64,000 bases of DNA from Nevskiaceae bacterium (GTDB lineage: Bacteria > Pseudomonadota > Gammaproteobacteria > Nevskiales > Nevskiaceae): NCBI GenBank assembly GCA_004298465.1, contig SCRT01000006.1, positions 53,421 to 117,420 on the forward strand, given 5' to 3'. The notes below the pieces were generated by a model. The model was not told the DNA's origin. It did not search any database and worked only from the letters and a program-made list of their open reading frames with translations. Positions within the stretch are counted from its first letter, which is position 1. Every line of letters begins with the position of its first letter. A program made the translations under genes and the position numbers. Of the stretch, positions 26,094 to 33,805 are shown piece after piece.

Positions 26094-26133
26094 TGGCGCG
26101 CCAGGCAGGACTCGAACCTGCGACCGCTCGCTT
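26094..26133. repeat. attR: element-side copy of the 40 bp core
   Basis: Identical to 11288-11327. Crossover somewhere within these 40 bp generated the insertion. The rebuilt tRNA has no visible mismatch. Confidence 0.92.
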
Positions 26134-26170
26134 AGAAGGCGAGTGCTCTATCCGCCTGAGCTACTGGCGC
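26094..26170 (-). tRNA. tRNA-Arg (TCT)
   Basis: Complete cloverleaf of 77 nt including CCA. Acceptor stem GCGCCAG pairs with CTGGCGC; anticodon stem CTCGC/GCGAG closes loop CTTCTAA with anticodon TCT. Its 3' 40 bp (26094-26133) are the attR copy supplied by the element, which restores the gene after integration. Confidence 0.95.
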
Positions 26171-26255
26171 ACGCGGGCATTCTAGACAAATGGGCCGCAG
26201 CCAGGCGTGCGGGGCGAGCACAGCGCGCCGCGTTCCGCTAAAATCTGCGACCGTG

Positions 26256-26331
26256 GTGGACGTAGCTCAGTTGGTAGAGTCCCGGATTGTGATTCCGGTT
26301 GTCGTGGGTTCGAGCCCCATCGTCCACCCCA
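26256..26331 (+). tRNA. tRNA-His (GTG)
   Basis: Acceptor GTGGACG pairs with CGTCCAC; anticodon loop ATTGTGATT gives GTG. Discriminator C pairs with the encoded G just before the gene (26255), the hallmark of tRNA-His. CCA is encoded (26329-26331). Confidence 0.95.
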
Positions 26332-26420
26332 ATTTTCCGTGTATGGCCGGCTTGTGAGGGTTCCACGCTTACGTTTCCGCGCGTCGGCCTTTACAATATG
26401 CACCGCGTGAATCGTTGCAC

Positions 26421-26495
<75 letters not shown>

Positions 26496-26655
26496 ATTAG
26501 AACAACGTCTCACAGTGGCGCGATGGAAAGTGCTGTGTGCTGCGATATGCAGCGCGGTCGTTTGTGAAACGCTCATGTCACTGGCTGGCGATGCGATCTT
26601 GGGCGCAACACGCCGGAACGTCATCTCAGCGGTAGCGCCCCACACCGTCGCATCA

Positions 26656-26990
26656 TCAGCTCGTAACCAATTCAAGTCTGTCATGCGGCACGGCGATCAT
26701 CGGGCATTCCCCGGTACACGATAAACGGTTCATGAAGGCGTGCCCGTCGACGTTTACCGTCAGCAACGACAGCGCGTCGTGGGCTGTTCCGTCGCGTCTC
26801 CACACCCGATGCTCTGCCGCCGCGTATTTCAACGACCGTAGCTGGCCGTTGCCGCGCGACTCCGTGCCGGCGCAGCATTTCGAGCAGCACGGCTGCTTCC
26901 CCCCATGCTCAGCGCGGCGGTGCGCAGAAATACCCTCCATGGCAAACAAGCCGCGGGCGACATCGAAGAGCAGTGTGTTTGTACGCCCAC
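26656..26990 (-). pseudogene. Remnant of an SRAP (YedK/HMCES-like) gene
   Basis: The 26496-27196 stretch has no intact gene. On the minus strand one frame reads 'VWRRDGTAHDALSLLTVNV', 'DGHAFMNRL' and 'PMIAVPHDRLELV', resembling the C-terminal half of SOS-response-associated peptidases, which shield abasic sites in ssDNA. The catalytic N-terminal 'MCGR' start is not found, and upstream traces ('AYKH', 'GYFCAP') lie in another frame. It appears truncated and frameshifted. Confidence 0.4.
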
Positions 26991-27196
26991 TCCCCCACGA
27001 CGCCGACCCGTGGTTGCGATGACCCGGCCAATCGCTTAGCCCAGGCCTTGTGATCGGTGGTCGCCGGGCACGGGTATTGGCTGGCCGCTCGCCCCCCAAG
27101 TCCCAGGCGGCTGGGCAGCCTCAAGAGCCGAATTACGTAGTCCAGCGGGAGATCGGTGGAGAGGAGATCCGGTTAGTGGCCGCGAGTTCAGCGCAA

Positions 27197-27940
27197 CTAC
27201 CAGCTTTCCTTGAACGGCCGCAAGTCAAGTTCCTGCGTCCACGCTGATTGCGGCTGGCGGTGCAGCATCCAGTAGTTCTCGACGATTGCCTCTGGGTCGA
27301 GCAGGCCTTCCGGGCCTAGGCGCTTGACCATCGCCGGGATCGCCCCGCGCAGGCGATCACCGTCGATGCCGCCGTCGATGACGACATGAGCGACGTGGAT
27401 ACCCTTGGGACCGTACTCGCGTGCCATGCTTTGCGAGATCATGCGCAGGCCCGCCTTGGCCGCCGCGAAGTGGGCGAAGCCGGGCTTGCCGCGCAGGCTG
27501 CCGGAGGCGCCGGTGAAGATCACGGTCCCGCGCCCGAGCGGCACCAGCCGGCGCGCGGCTTCACGGCCAATCAGGAAACCCGAATAGCAGCCGACGCGCC
27601 AGAAATCCTCGAACTGCGCGACCGTGAGTTTCTGGAAATCGATGATCGCGTTGTTGCCGGCGTTGGAGATCACCACGTCTGCGGGTTCGCGACCGGCACC
27701 GGGGTTCATCGCGCGATCGAACGCGGCGATCACCTGCGCCTCGTCGGTCACGTCGGTAGGCAGCGCTTCGGCGCTGCCGACGCCCGAGGCGGCGATGTCC
27801 GCCACCACGGTCTCGATTTTCGCCAGATTGCGTCCGGCCACGATGACGTGATAGCCCTCGCGCGCGAAGCGCTTGCAGACCGCGCCGCCCACCCCTCGCA
27901 CAGACCCCGCGCCAAACACGATTGCAGTTGACTGGCTCAT
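27197..27940 (-). CDS. SDR-family protein with Phe in place of the catalytic Tyr
   Basis: 247 residues from ATG 27940, with GGAGG 7 nt upstream. The Rossmann start is 'IVFGAGSVRGVGGAVCKRF' and 'SNAGNN' follows. At the active site 'FTGASGS' keeps the Ser, but the usual YxxxK reads 'HFAAAKAGL', i.e. Phe-x-x-x-Lys. 'REYGPKGIHVAHVVIDGGID' matches a group of SDRs that share this change, so it may be a family trait and not damage. Catalysis may be altered or absent. Confidence 0.82.
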   Translation of the reverse strand: MSQSTAIVFGAGSVRGVGGAVCKRFAREGYHVIVAGRNLAKIETVVADIAASGVGSAEALPTDVTDEAQVIAAFDRAMNPGAGREPADVVISNAGNNAIIDFQKLTVAQFEDFWRVGCYSGFLIGREAARRLVPLGRGTVIFTGASGSLRGKPGFAHFAAAKAGLRMISQSMAREYGPKGIHVAHVVIDGGIDGDRLRGAIPAMVKRLGPEGLLDPEAIVENYWMLHRQPQSAWTQELDLRPFKESW

Positions 27941-28127
27941 CTCGTTGCCTCCGTTCTTTATGACAAGCATAGGTTTACTATTGATGACGGTACGCCCACG
28001 AACCTTGGATGAATGGCAGCATGGGTGCCGGAAGATGGGCACCTCGCCCGAGCCCGAAAGCCACAGCAGCTCGTAGTCCGAAGTTTTCCGAGGGCCATGA
28101 TTTAGGTTCGTTCCGATTGAGGAAGGT

Positions 28128-28916
28128 TCAGTTCGCGGGCTGATACCGGTTTGCGGCGCGCGCGTGCCCGATATCCGAGAGCAAGGTCTGCCGCGCTGCG
28201 TCCAGGACATCCCAGCGTTCGGCGCTGTGCAGCGGCGGGATCGTCACGAGTTCGCGGCGATCGAAGCCGACCAGCGCTGCATCGACCAGTTCGCCCACTT
28301 CCATCACCCCGGTCAAGGTATTGACGTCAATGCCCGCTCGCTCCCAAATCTCAGTGCGAGTCGCTGCGGGGAGCACGGCCTGGACATAGACACCTTTGGG
28401 TGAGAGTTCCAGGCTCAGCGCCTGGGAAAGGAACAGCACGAAGGCCTTGGTTGCACCATAGATCGACATGCCGAACTCCGGTGCGAAACCGACAACTGAG
28501 CCGATATTGATGATTGCTCCTTCGCCAGCCTGCACGAATCGCGGAACGACTGCGCTAGCGAGCCGTGTGAGGGAGATCGTGTTGAGTGCGATCAACCGCT
28601 GGATCGCGTCGGATGTTTGTGCGGTGAAGCTGCCCGCCTGAGCGACGCCAGCATTGTTAATGAGAATCCCGATTCGAGTGTCATCGCGCAGGCGTGCCTC
28701 GACTGCCATCAGATCATTGGACTGGGTGAGGTCGGCTCGCAGGACATCGACGGTAACGCCGTATTCCTGTCGAAGACGAACCGCAAGCCCATCCAGGCGA
28801 GCCTTGTCGCGGGCAACCAGTACCAGATCGTGGCCGCGCCGCGCGAAGCGCTCGGCGTAGGTAGCGCCGATGCCGCTGGAAGCACCTGTAATGAGGACGG
28901 TGGACCGAGTAGTCAT
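28128..28916 (-). CDS. Short-chain dehydrogenase/reductase (DltE-like)
   Basis: 262 residues, complete classical SDR: cofactor motif 'ITGASSGIGATYAERFARR', 'NNAGVAQAG', Ser in 'INIGSVVG', and YxxxK in 'YGATKAFVLFLSQAL'. 'RRGHDLVLVARD' suggests NADP preference. It is divergent from the TetR-type regulator, sharing a spacer with a perfect palindrome, and is the likely target of that regulator. Substrate unknown. Confidence 0.88.
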   Translation of the reverse strand: MTTRSTVLITGASSGIGATYAERFARRGHDLVLVARDKARLDGLAVRLRQEYGVTVDVLRADLTQSNDLMAVEARLRDDTRIGILINNAGVAQAGSFTAQTSDAIQRLIALNTISLTRLASAVVPRFVQAGEGAIINIGSVVGFAPEFGMSIYGATKAFVLFLSQALSLELSPKGVYVQAVLPAATRTEIWERAGIDVNTLTGVMEVGELVDAALVGFDRRELVTIPPLHSAERWDVLDAARQTLLSDIGHARAANRYQPAN

Positions 28917-29044
28917 GTGTTCTCTCTGTTCATCAAAAAATGTAAGTGTTGTTGAACCGTCGGCACGAATCGTCGAAGCCGACCGGGGGTGCTGTGAGAT
29001 GCGTGTCGCCCATGGCCCAAGTCCTTATGAAAAGTGTGCAAATT

Positions 29045-29064
29045 ATTATGATGATGATCATAAT
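29045..29064. promoter_or_regulatory. Palindromic operator between SDR and TetR genes
   Basis: ATTATGAT, 4 bp, ATCATAAT is a perfect 8 bp inverted repeat in an AT-rich divergent spacer (28917-29144). It is the natural site for the TetR-type protein to control both genes. Confidence 0.65.
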
Positions 29065-29144
29065 CTAAATTGTCAACAACTTTGATGATGAATGACATCA
29101 ATGTATATTGGAGCCTGTCTGTTGGCTCAAGAAGGCATGAGGAT

Positions 29145-29729
29145 ATGAAGGTCACCAAGGCGCAGGCCCAGGCAAATCGGGTCCACATCGTCGAGACGGC
29201 CTCAACTCTGTTCCGCGAGCGGGGCTACGACGGCGTGGGAGTAGCGGAGCTGATGGCCACTGCCGGCTTCACCCATGGCGGGTTCTACAAGCACTTCCGG
29301 TCCAAAGCCGACCTGATGGCGGAAGCGGCAATCTGTGGCTTTTCGCAGACGGCCGCGAGATCCAAAGGCGTCAACATCGTCGAGTTCATCAAGTCTTACG
29401 TGTCCCGTCGACACCGCGACGCCCGAAGCGACGGCTGTACCTTGGCCGCGCTCGGCGGCGATGCTGCACGCCAGACCGAAGCCATCAAGATGACGTTTGC
29501 GGAAGGCATCGAAAGTTTGTTGGCAGGGATCGAACGCGACGGCAGCATGCTGAGCGATGGAGATCGTCAGCAGGCGCGTGCCAAGGCAATCGACATACTT
29601 GCCCACGCAGTCGGCGCAGTCGTCTTGTCGCGGGCCTGCCCGGATGATTCGCCCTTGACGGATGAAATATTGACGGTTTGCCGCGCTGAAATCCTTGCAT
29701 CATTGACTCCCTCGGCCTCAACGAGTTAG
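29145..29729 (+). CDS. TetR/AcrR-family transcriptional regulator
   Basis: 194 residues from ATG 29145 (AAGAAGG at 9 nt); an earlier ATG at 29070 lies in the operator area. The N-terminal HTH is typical: 'VETASTLFRERGYDGVGVA', 'ELMATAGFTHGGFYKHFRS', 'KADLMAEA'. The ligand domain resembles the YxaF/LmrA-type C-terminus ('DGCTLAALGGDAARQ'). Likely represses the divergent SDR gene. Confidence 0.88.
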   Translation: MKVTKAQAQANRVHIVETASTLFRERGYDGVGVAELMATAGFTHGGFYKHFRSKADLMAEAAICGFSQTAARSKGVNIVEFIKSYVSRRHRDARSDGCTLAALGGDAARQTEAIKMTFAEGIESLLAGIERDGSMLSDGDRQQARAKAIDILAHAVGAVVLSRACPDDSPLTDEILTVCRAEILASLTPSASTS

Positions 29730-29813
29730 TGCGATACCCCTTCAAGATCGCAGGAAACGACGACTGAAGTCTTCTTCGGGAATGTCTTGGAGACCGCATC
29801 ATCGATTGCACGA

Positions 29814-30317
29814 CTATCGCCGAGGGCGCTTGTTGCAACCATCGCTACCCCCCGAGTCAGCGCTGCTTACGGCAGGGTTCTCTGGATCGTCATCAAGGCA
29901 GTCGATGCACGTGTCAAGCAGTTCGTGCAGCGCGACAACGCGCTCCAGCCCCAGTTTCTCATTGAGCGACACTTGCGCCTTCTTCCAGGCCCGCTGCCCT
30001 TCGGTGCGCTTCGTGCGGCCAGCGTCCGTCGCGTCAACAAGACGGCTGCGCGCATCGCTTCCCGCGCCGACCACCAGCCACCCATGGGCCACCATCGGCT
30101 GCAGGTTGCGCGTCAGCGTCGATGCGTCCATCTGCATCCTCTTGGCCAGGTCGCACGGGCGGATGGGCCCAAGCCCGACAACGTGCGACAGCAGCGCGTA
30201 CTGCGTGTTCTTCAGGCCGACTGCATTGACATGGCGGTCGTAGTGGCGCGTCACCATGCGAGTGAGCTGGCGAAGCTTCAGGTTGGTACACCCTTGCGGC
30301 TGGACGACGTTTTTCAT
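29814..30317 (-). CDS. MarR-family transcriptional regulator
   Basis: 167 residues from ATG 30317. 'LRQLTRMVTRHYDRHVNAV', 'LKNTQYALLSHVVGLGP', and the winged helix 'DLAKRMQMDASTLTRNLQP', 'MVAHGWLVVGAGSDARSR' match MarR. It is divergent from a thioesterase gene; two palindromes lie between them. The C-terminal tail after residue 150 is acidic then Ser/Gly-rich. Confidence 0.88.
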   Translation of the reverse strand: MKNVVQPQGCTNLKLRQLTRMVTRHYDRHVNAVGLKNTQYALLSHVVGLGPIRPCDLAKRMQMDASTLTRNLQPMVAHGWLVVGAGSDARSRLVDATDAGRTKRTEGQRAWKKAQVSLNEKLGLERVVALHELLDTCIDCLDDDPENPAVSSADSGGSDGCNKRPRR

Positions 30318-30325
30318 GTGCTGTA

Positions 30326-30352
30326 TTGTATATACAATTATTGTATATGCAA
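30326..30352. promoter_or_regulatory. Two tandem MarR-type operators
   Basis: TTGTATATACAA (30326-30337) is a perfect palindrome and TTGTATATGCAA (30341-30352) has one mismatch pair. Centres are 15 bp apart. They fill the 58 bp divergent spacer, so binding would cover both promoters. Confidence 0.7.
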
Positions 30353-30375
30353 TAATACATGAAAAGGAGTGGCTG

Positions 30376-30936
30376 ATGGAACCAGATGAGGAAATTGCTC
30401 GTTGGAAAGCGGACGAAGCGCGCGTGCGCGCACGCTTGAGTGCATCCGACGCCGAGCCAAAGAGACAGGCCTTGAGCCTCTCGGGCATGGAGGTGTTCGA
30501 GGCGATCTTTGCTGGCGAGCTGCCACCCCCGCCGATCGGCGACACGCTCGACTTCGTGCCCATCCACATAGAGCCCGGAATCGCCGTCTTTCAAGGCCGG
30601 CCGCAGCGGCGGCACTACAACCCGCTGGGTACGGTGCACGGCGGCTGGTTCGCCACGCTGCTCGACTCGGCCGTGGGCTGCGCCGTGCATTCGACGCTGC
30701 CATCCGGCAAGGGCTACACCACCCTGGAACTCAAGGTGAACATGCTGCGCCCGCTCAGCGAGCGGGTGCCGTTGGTGCGCGCGGAAGGAAAGTTGATCCA
30801 CGCCGGACGCCAGGTCGCCGTGGCTGAAGGTCGCATCGTCGGCCCGGATGGAAAGCTCTATGCGCATGCGACCACGACGTGTCTGATTTTCGACCAGCGT
30901 GCCAGCGGTTCGGGAAACCCTCATGGCCAAAGATGA
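30376..30936 (+). CDS. PaaI-family hotdog thioesterase
   Basis: 186 residues from ATG 30376 (AGGAG 7 nt upstream). The hotdog fold motif 'YNPLGTVHGGWFATLLDSA' holds the HGG signature, followed by 'LELKVNMLRPLSERV' and 'GRIVGPDGKLYAHATTTCL'. Likely hydrolyses small acyl- or aryl-CoA thioesters in the cytoplasm. Probably controlled by the divergent MarR protein and cotranscribed with the MaoC gene 102 bp downstream. Confidence 0.87.
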   Translation: MEPDEEIARWKADEARVRARLSASDAEPKRQALSLSGMEVFEAIFAGELPPPPIGDTLDFVPIHIEPGIAVFQGRPQRRHYNPLGTVHGGWFATLLDSAVGCAVHSTLPSGKGYTTLELKVNMLRPLSERVPLVRAEGKLIHAGRQVAVAEGRIVGPDGKLYAHATTTCLIFDQRASGSGNPHGQR

Positions 30937-31038
30937 AGCCGCTCTTCTCTCGCCGGCGTGCACGGTGCCGGGGTGCGGTGCATCGGTGATGGCCAAGGCA
31001 TCGCACTCACGCTTGAAACGCTCTGAAAGGAAACAGCA

Positions 31039-31503
31039 ATGACTCTCTATCTGGATGATTTCGTGCCGGGCCAACGATTCACCGGCACCACGCGTGTCCG
31101 CATCGAGAAGGATCGCAGCAAGGCGTTTGCCGCCGAATTCGATCCCCAGCCGTTCCACCTCGATGAGGATGCCGCCAAGGCCTCGATTTTCCGCGGTCTG
31201 GCCGCCAGCGGCTGGCATACCGCTGCAGCGACGATGCGATTATTGGTAGACAGTGAATTCAAGCCCGCCGGTGGCATTGTCGGTGCCGGCTTCGATGAAC
31301 TGCGCTGGCCACGCCCGGTACGACCTGGCGACGAACTGCGGGTGGAAAGCGAAGTGCTGGAAGTGCGCCCATCGAAATCCCGGCCGGGGCAGGGCTTCGT
31401 CAAATTACGCACCACGACGCTGAACCAGAACGGGGAAGCCGTGCAGGTTTCCGTGGGCAACATCGTGGTTCTGCGGCGGCCGAGTGTGGCGCCAGAGGCA
31501 TAG
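31039..31503 (+). CDS. MaoC-type dehydratase (enoyl-CoA hydratase-like)
   Basis: 154 residues. The hydratase-2 motif is clear: 'FAAEFDPQPFHLDEDAAKAS' with the catalytic Asp and His, then 'GLAASGWHTAAATMRLL' and 'WPRPVRPGDELRVESEVL'. Probably acts on short or branched acyl-CoA. Its position behind the thioesterase suggests a shared acyl-CoA route. Confidence 0.88.
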   Translation: MTLYLDDFVPGQRFTGTTRVRIEKDRSKAFAAEFDPQPFHLDEDAAKASIFRGLAASGWHTAAATMRLLVDSEFKPAGGIVGAGFDELRWPRPVRPGDELRVESEVLEVRPSKSRPGQGFVKLRTTTLNQNGEAVQVSVGNIVVLRRPSVAPEA

Positions 31504-31533
31504 CCCGAATTTCCTTCCTCGAAGGAACAGGGC

Positions 31534-31773
31534 ATGAAATACACGGCGTTTGGCAAGACAGGCTGCGAGTGTCGCAGATTGCGCTACGGCGCCGATCCCG
31601 GTGTCAGCAAGGCAATCCTTGATGCCCATGCCGATGCCGGCGGCAACTTTATCGATTCGACTGACGTTTACACGGTTGGACAATCCGAGGAACAGCCTGG
31701 AATCCTGCTTGAAGGGCAACGTGGGGATTTCGTCCTCGCCACCGCTGGTAACGCGCCGGCAAAGGGGCGGTAA
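31534..31773 (+). pseudogene. Truncated aldo/keto reductase fragment
   Basis: The 79 codons begin 'MKYTAFGKTG' and have 'DAGGNFIDSTDVYTVGQSEE', the N-terminal strand and catalytic Asp-Tyr region of AKRs. About 20 residues of the usual 'LGTMNFG' segment are missing and the frame ends after 'LATAGNAPAKGR', where it runs into the convergent transporter gene. The remaining 75 percent of an AKR is absent. Confidence 0.75.
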
Positions 31774-32620
31774 AGACGGAGCCCATCACGACCATGACGC
31801 CGACGTAGAACAGCGTTCCCATTTCCAGCTGCTCGCCCAGTAGCGGAATCGCCAGCAGGATCGCGTAAACCGGTTCCAGATTCGTTGCCATCTGCGTCGT
31901 GAATGCATCGAGTTCATGCAGCACCGTCAGCAACAGAACCATCGGCAACAGCGTGCAGGCAAGGGCAAACAGCAGGAGCAACATCGCGTCATGCGCAGCG
32001 GGCAACGGCAACGCGGCGCCGGCGTGCGGTACGAAGGGCGCGAGCAGCGCCAGCGCCAACGTACCCGCGGCCATCTCGATGCACACCACAGTCATGGGCG
32101 GTGCGTAATTGACCAGCCGCTTGTTGTAGGCCACGAACACCGCGAGCACGGCCACGGATACCAGCCCGGTCGCCAGGCCGGCGTACATGCTGGAGGGAAT
32201 GCCACCGACCACTAGCGCGACGCCGGGAATCACGCCAATGCCCAGCAGCAACTGTCCGGCGTTGAAGCGGCTGCCGGTGGCGACCGGCTCGACGAACACG
32301 AGAAACAACGGTGTGACGGCCAGGCAGATGGCGCCGACCGACGCATTGGAAAGCTTGATGGCGCTGTAGAACAACGCCCACGTGACACCGAGCAATACCC
32401 CCAGACCGGCGTATGCCGCGACGCAACGCCACGGTGTCGTGCGCAGCGCACGCCAGACACGCGGCACGAGCATCAGGGCCGCGGCCGTCATGGCCATGCG
32501 CCACCACACCAGTGCCACGGCGTCGAGGCTGATGAGCCTGCCGAAAATCGGCGTGAACCCCCACAGCAGCACGCACAGGTGCAGCAGCACATACGGCCGT
32601 GTCGCGGAATGACCACTCAC
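31649..32620 (-). CDS. DMT-superfamily (EamA) transporter
   Basis: 323 residues with about ten membrane helices in two EamA repeats, opening 'LHLCVLLWGFTPIFGRLIS' and later 'LATGLVSVAVLAVFVAYNK' and 'MATNLEPVYAILLAIPLLG'. Exports small metabolites; substrate unknown. Its last 40 codons overlap the AKR fragment on the other strand and do not look like EamA, suggesting the original 3' end was replaced at a rearrangement junction near 31770. Confidence 0.87.
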   Translation of the reverse strand: MSGHSATRPYVLLHLCVLLWGFTPIFGRLISLDAVALVWWRMAMTAAALMLVPRVWRALRTTPWRCVAAYAGLGVLLGVTWALFYSAIKLSNASVGAICLAVTPLFLVFVEPVATGSRFNAGQLLLGIGVIPGVALVVGGIPSSMYAGLATGLVSVAVLAVFVAYNKRLVNYAPPMTVVCIEMAAGTLALALLAPFVPHAGAALPLPAAHDAMLLLLFALACTLLPMVLLLTVLHELDAFTTQMATNLEPVYAILLAIPLLGEQLEMGTLFYVGVMVVMGSVFTAPLPARYQRWRGRNPHVALQAGFQAVPRIVQPCKRQSNR

Positions 32621-32723
32621 AATCGAGAATCCGTACAGGAAAGTTCGCGCAAGCGGGAAGATGGCGCCCGCGCAGCGCGCATTCTAGTGTGCACTGCACA
32701 ACCGCGCCTCGGTTGCTGGCGCC

Positions 32724-32850
32724 TCAGCGATAACCCACGATCACGACCTCTTCGGCCGCGTTGCAGTTGAAGCCGGCCTCGCCTTGGATGCTCAAGCCCG
32801 CCGCCGCCAGCAGCGCGTCGATCTTCACGCGGGCCTGTTGTTCCGTATGT
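32724..32850 (-). pseudogene. Short remnant resembling a type I restriction (HsdR-like) N-terminus
   Basis: A minus-strand frame reads 'TEQQARVKIDALLAAAGLS' then 'NCNAAEEVVIVGYR' and stops. The first part resembles the N-terminus of HsdR/DEAD-type subunits ('TEQxARxxIDxxLxxAGW'). No start codon or remaining domains are present; it directly follows the stop of the SDR gene. Confidence 0.3.
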
Positions 32851-32861
32851 CCCCGATTTCC

Positions 32862-33656
32862 TTAGGCGATGGTGCGCACCACGCCGCCGTCCACGCGCAG
32901 TGCGGCGCCGTTGGTAGCAGAGGACAGCGGGCTGGCGACGTAGGCGACGAGGTTGGCCACTTCCTCCGGCTGGATGAAGCGGTGCAGCAGCGAGGAGGGG
33001 CGTGCGGTCTTGAAGAAGTCCTGCTCCATGGCCGCGAACGTGAGGCCGCGCTGCCGCGCCAGTTCACCCACGAAGCGCGTCACGCCTTCGGACGCCGTGG
33101 GGCCGGGTAGGATCGAATTGACAGTGATGCCGGTGCCGGCCAGCGACTCGGCCAGCCCGCGCGCGACGGCGAGCTGGGCGGTCTTGGTGACACCGTAATG
33201 CACCATCTCCGCCGGGATGTTGAGGGCGGATTCCGACGAGATGAACAGGATGCGCCCCCAGTTGCGCGCCTTCATGCCCGGCAGCCACGCGCGTGCCAAG
33301 CGCACGCCGGACAGCACGTTGGTCTCGAAGAAGTGCAGCCAGTCTGCATCCGTGATGGCCTCGAAGGGTTGTGCGGCGAAGATGCCGAGGTTGTTGACGA
33401 GCACGTCGACCTGCGGAACTGCCCGAACCGCGGCTTGTGCACCAGCGGCGTTGCCGAGGTCGGCTGCCACGCCGTCCAGCCGGGCCGTGGGCACGGCCTT
33501 GCGAATCGCAGCGAGCGTCGCATCGACCCGCGCCTGCGTACGGCCGTTGACGACGACCGTGGCGCCTTCTTCCGCAAGCCGCCGGGCGATCGCAAGCCCG
33601 ATGCCGGCCGTGGAACCCGAGATGAAGGTTGTCTTGCCGGCGAGCTGAAGGTCCAT
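32862..33656 (-). CDS. SDR-family oxidoreductase
   Basis: 264 residues from ATG 33656, AAGGA just upstream. 'ISGSTAGIGLAIARRLAEE', 'VNNLGIFAAQ', Ser in 'LFISSESAL', and 'YGVTKTAQLAVARGLAE' give the complete catalytic set. 'VVVNGRTQARV' indicates NADP. An insertion after 'ILPGPTASEGV' is typical of the clade related to 3-oxoacyl-ACP reductases with a longer lid. Divergent from acetoacetyl-CoA synthetase with 149 bp between. Confidence 0.87.
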   Translation of the reverse strand: MDLQLAGKTTFISGSTAGIGLAIARRLAEEGATVVVNGRTQARVDATLAAIRKAVPTARLDGVAADLGNAAGAQAAVRAVPQVDVLVNNLGIFAAQPFEAITDADWLHFFETNVLSGVRLARAWLPGMKARNWGRILFISSESALNIPAEMVHYGVTKTAQLAVARGLAESLAGTGITVNSILPGPTASEGVTRFVGELARQRGLTFAAMEQDFFKTARPSSLLHRFIQPEEVANLVAYVASPLSSATNGAALRVDGGVVRTIA

Positions 33657-33805
33657 GCTGTCCTTGCGCAGTGTGGGAACCAGCCACGATTCTGCACCAT
33701 TGGGCGCTGCAACCGGCAGGCGGGTGCCGCAGCGCTGGCGCTGCCCGCCCGGGCTGCGACAATGGGAGAACATGGCGGACGAGGCCGAGGAGAGATCGCG
33801 TGACG

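Larger units (their letters stand above)
11288..26133. mobile_element. Integrative mobilizable element in tRNA-Arg(TCT)
   Basis: A 14.8 kb element between two identical 40 bp copies of the tRNA-Arg 3' end (11288-11327 and 26094-26133). It encodes a tyrosine integrase next to the left end, a small xis-like HTH protein near the right end, a toxin-antitoxin pair, MobF relaxase, VirD4-type coupling protein, a small accessory protein, a PilV-like minor pilin and two exported proteins. No VirB/Tra mating-pore ATPases are present, so it should be mobilizable rather than self-transmissible. The right copy completes the intact tRNA gene. Confidence 0.88.

Noticed and set aside
26503..26724. Small open frames starting inside or just after tRNA-Lys
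   Set aside because: They read through tRNA sequence, a common false call, and show no conserved motif.
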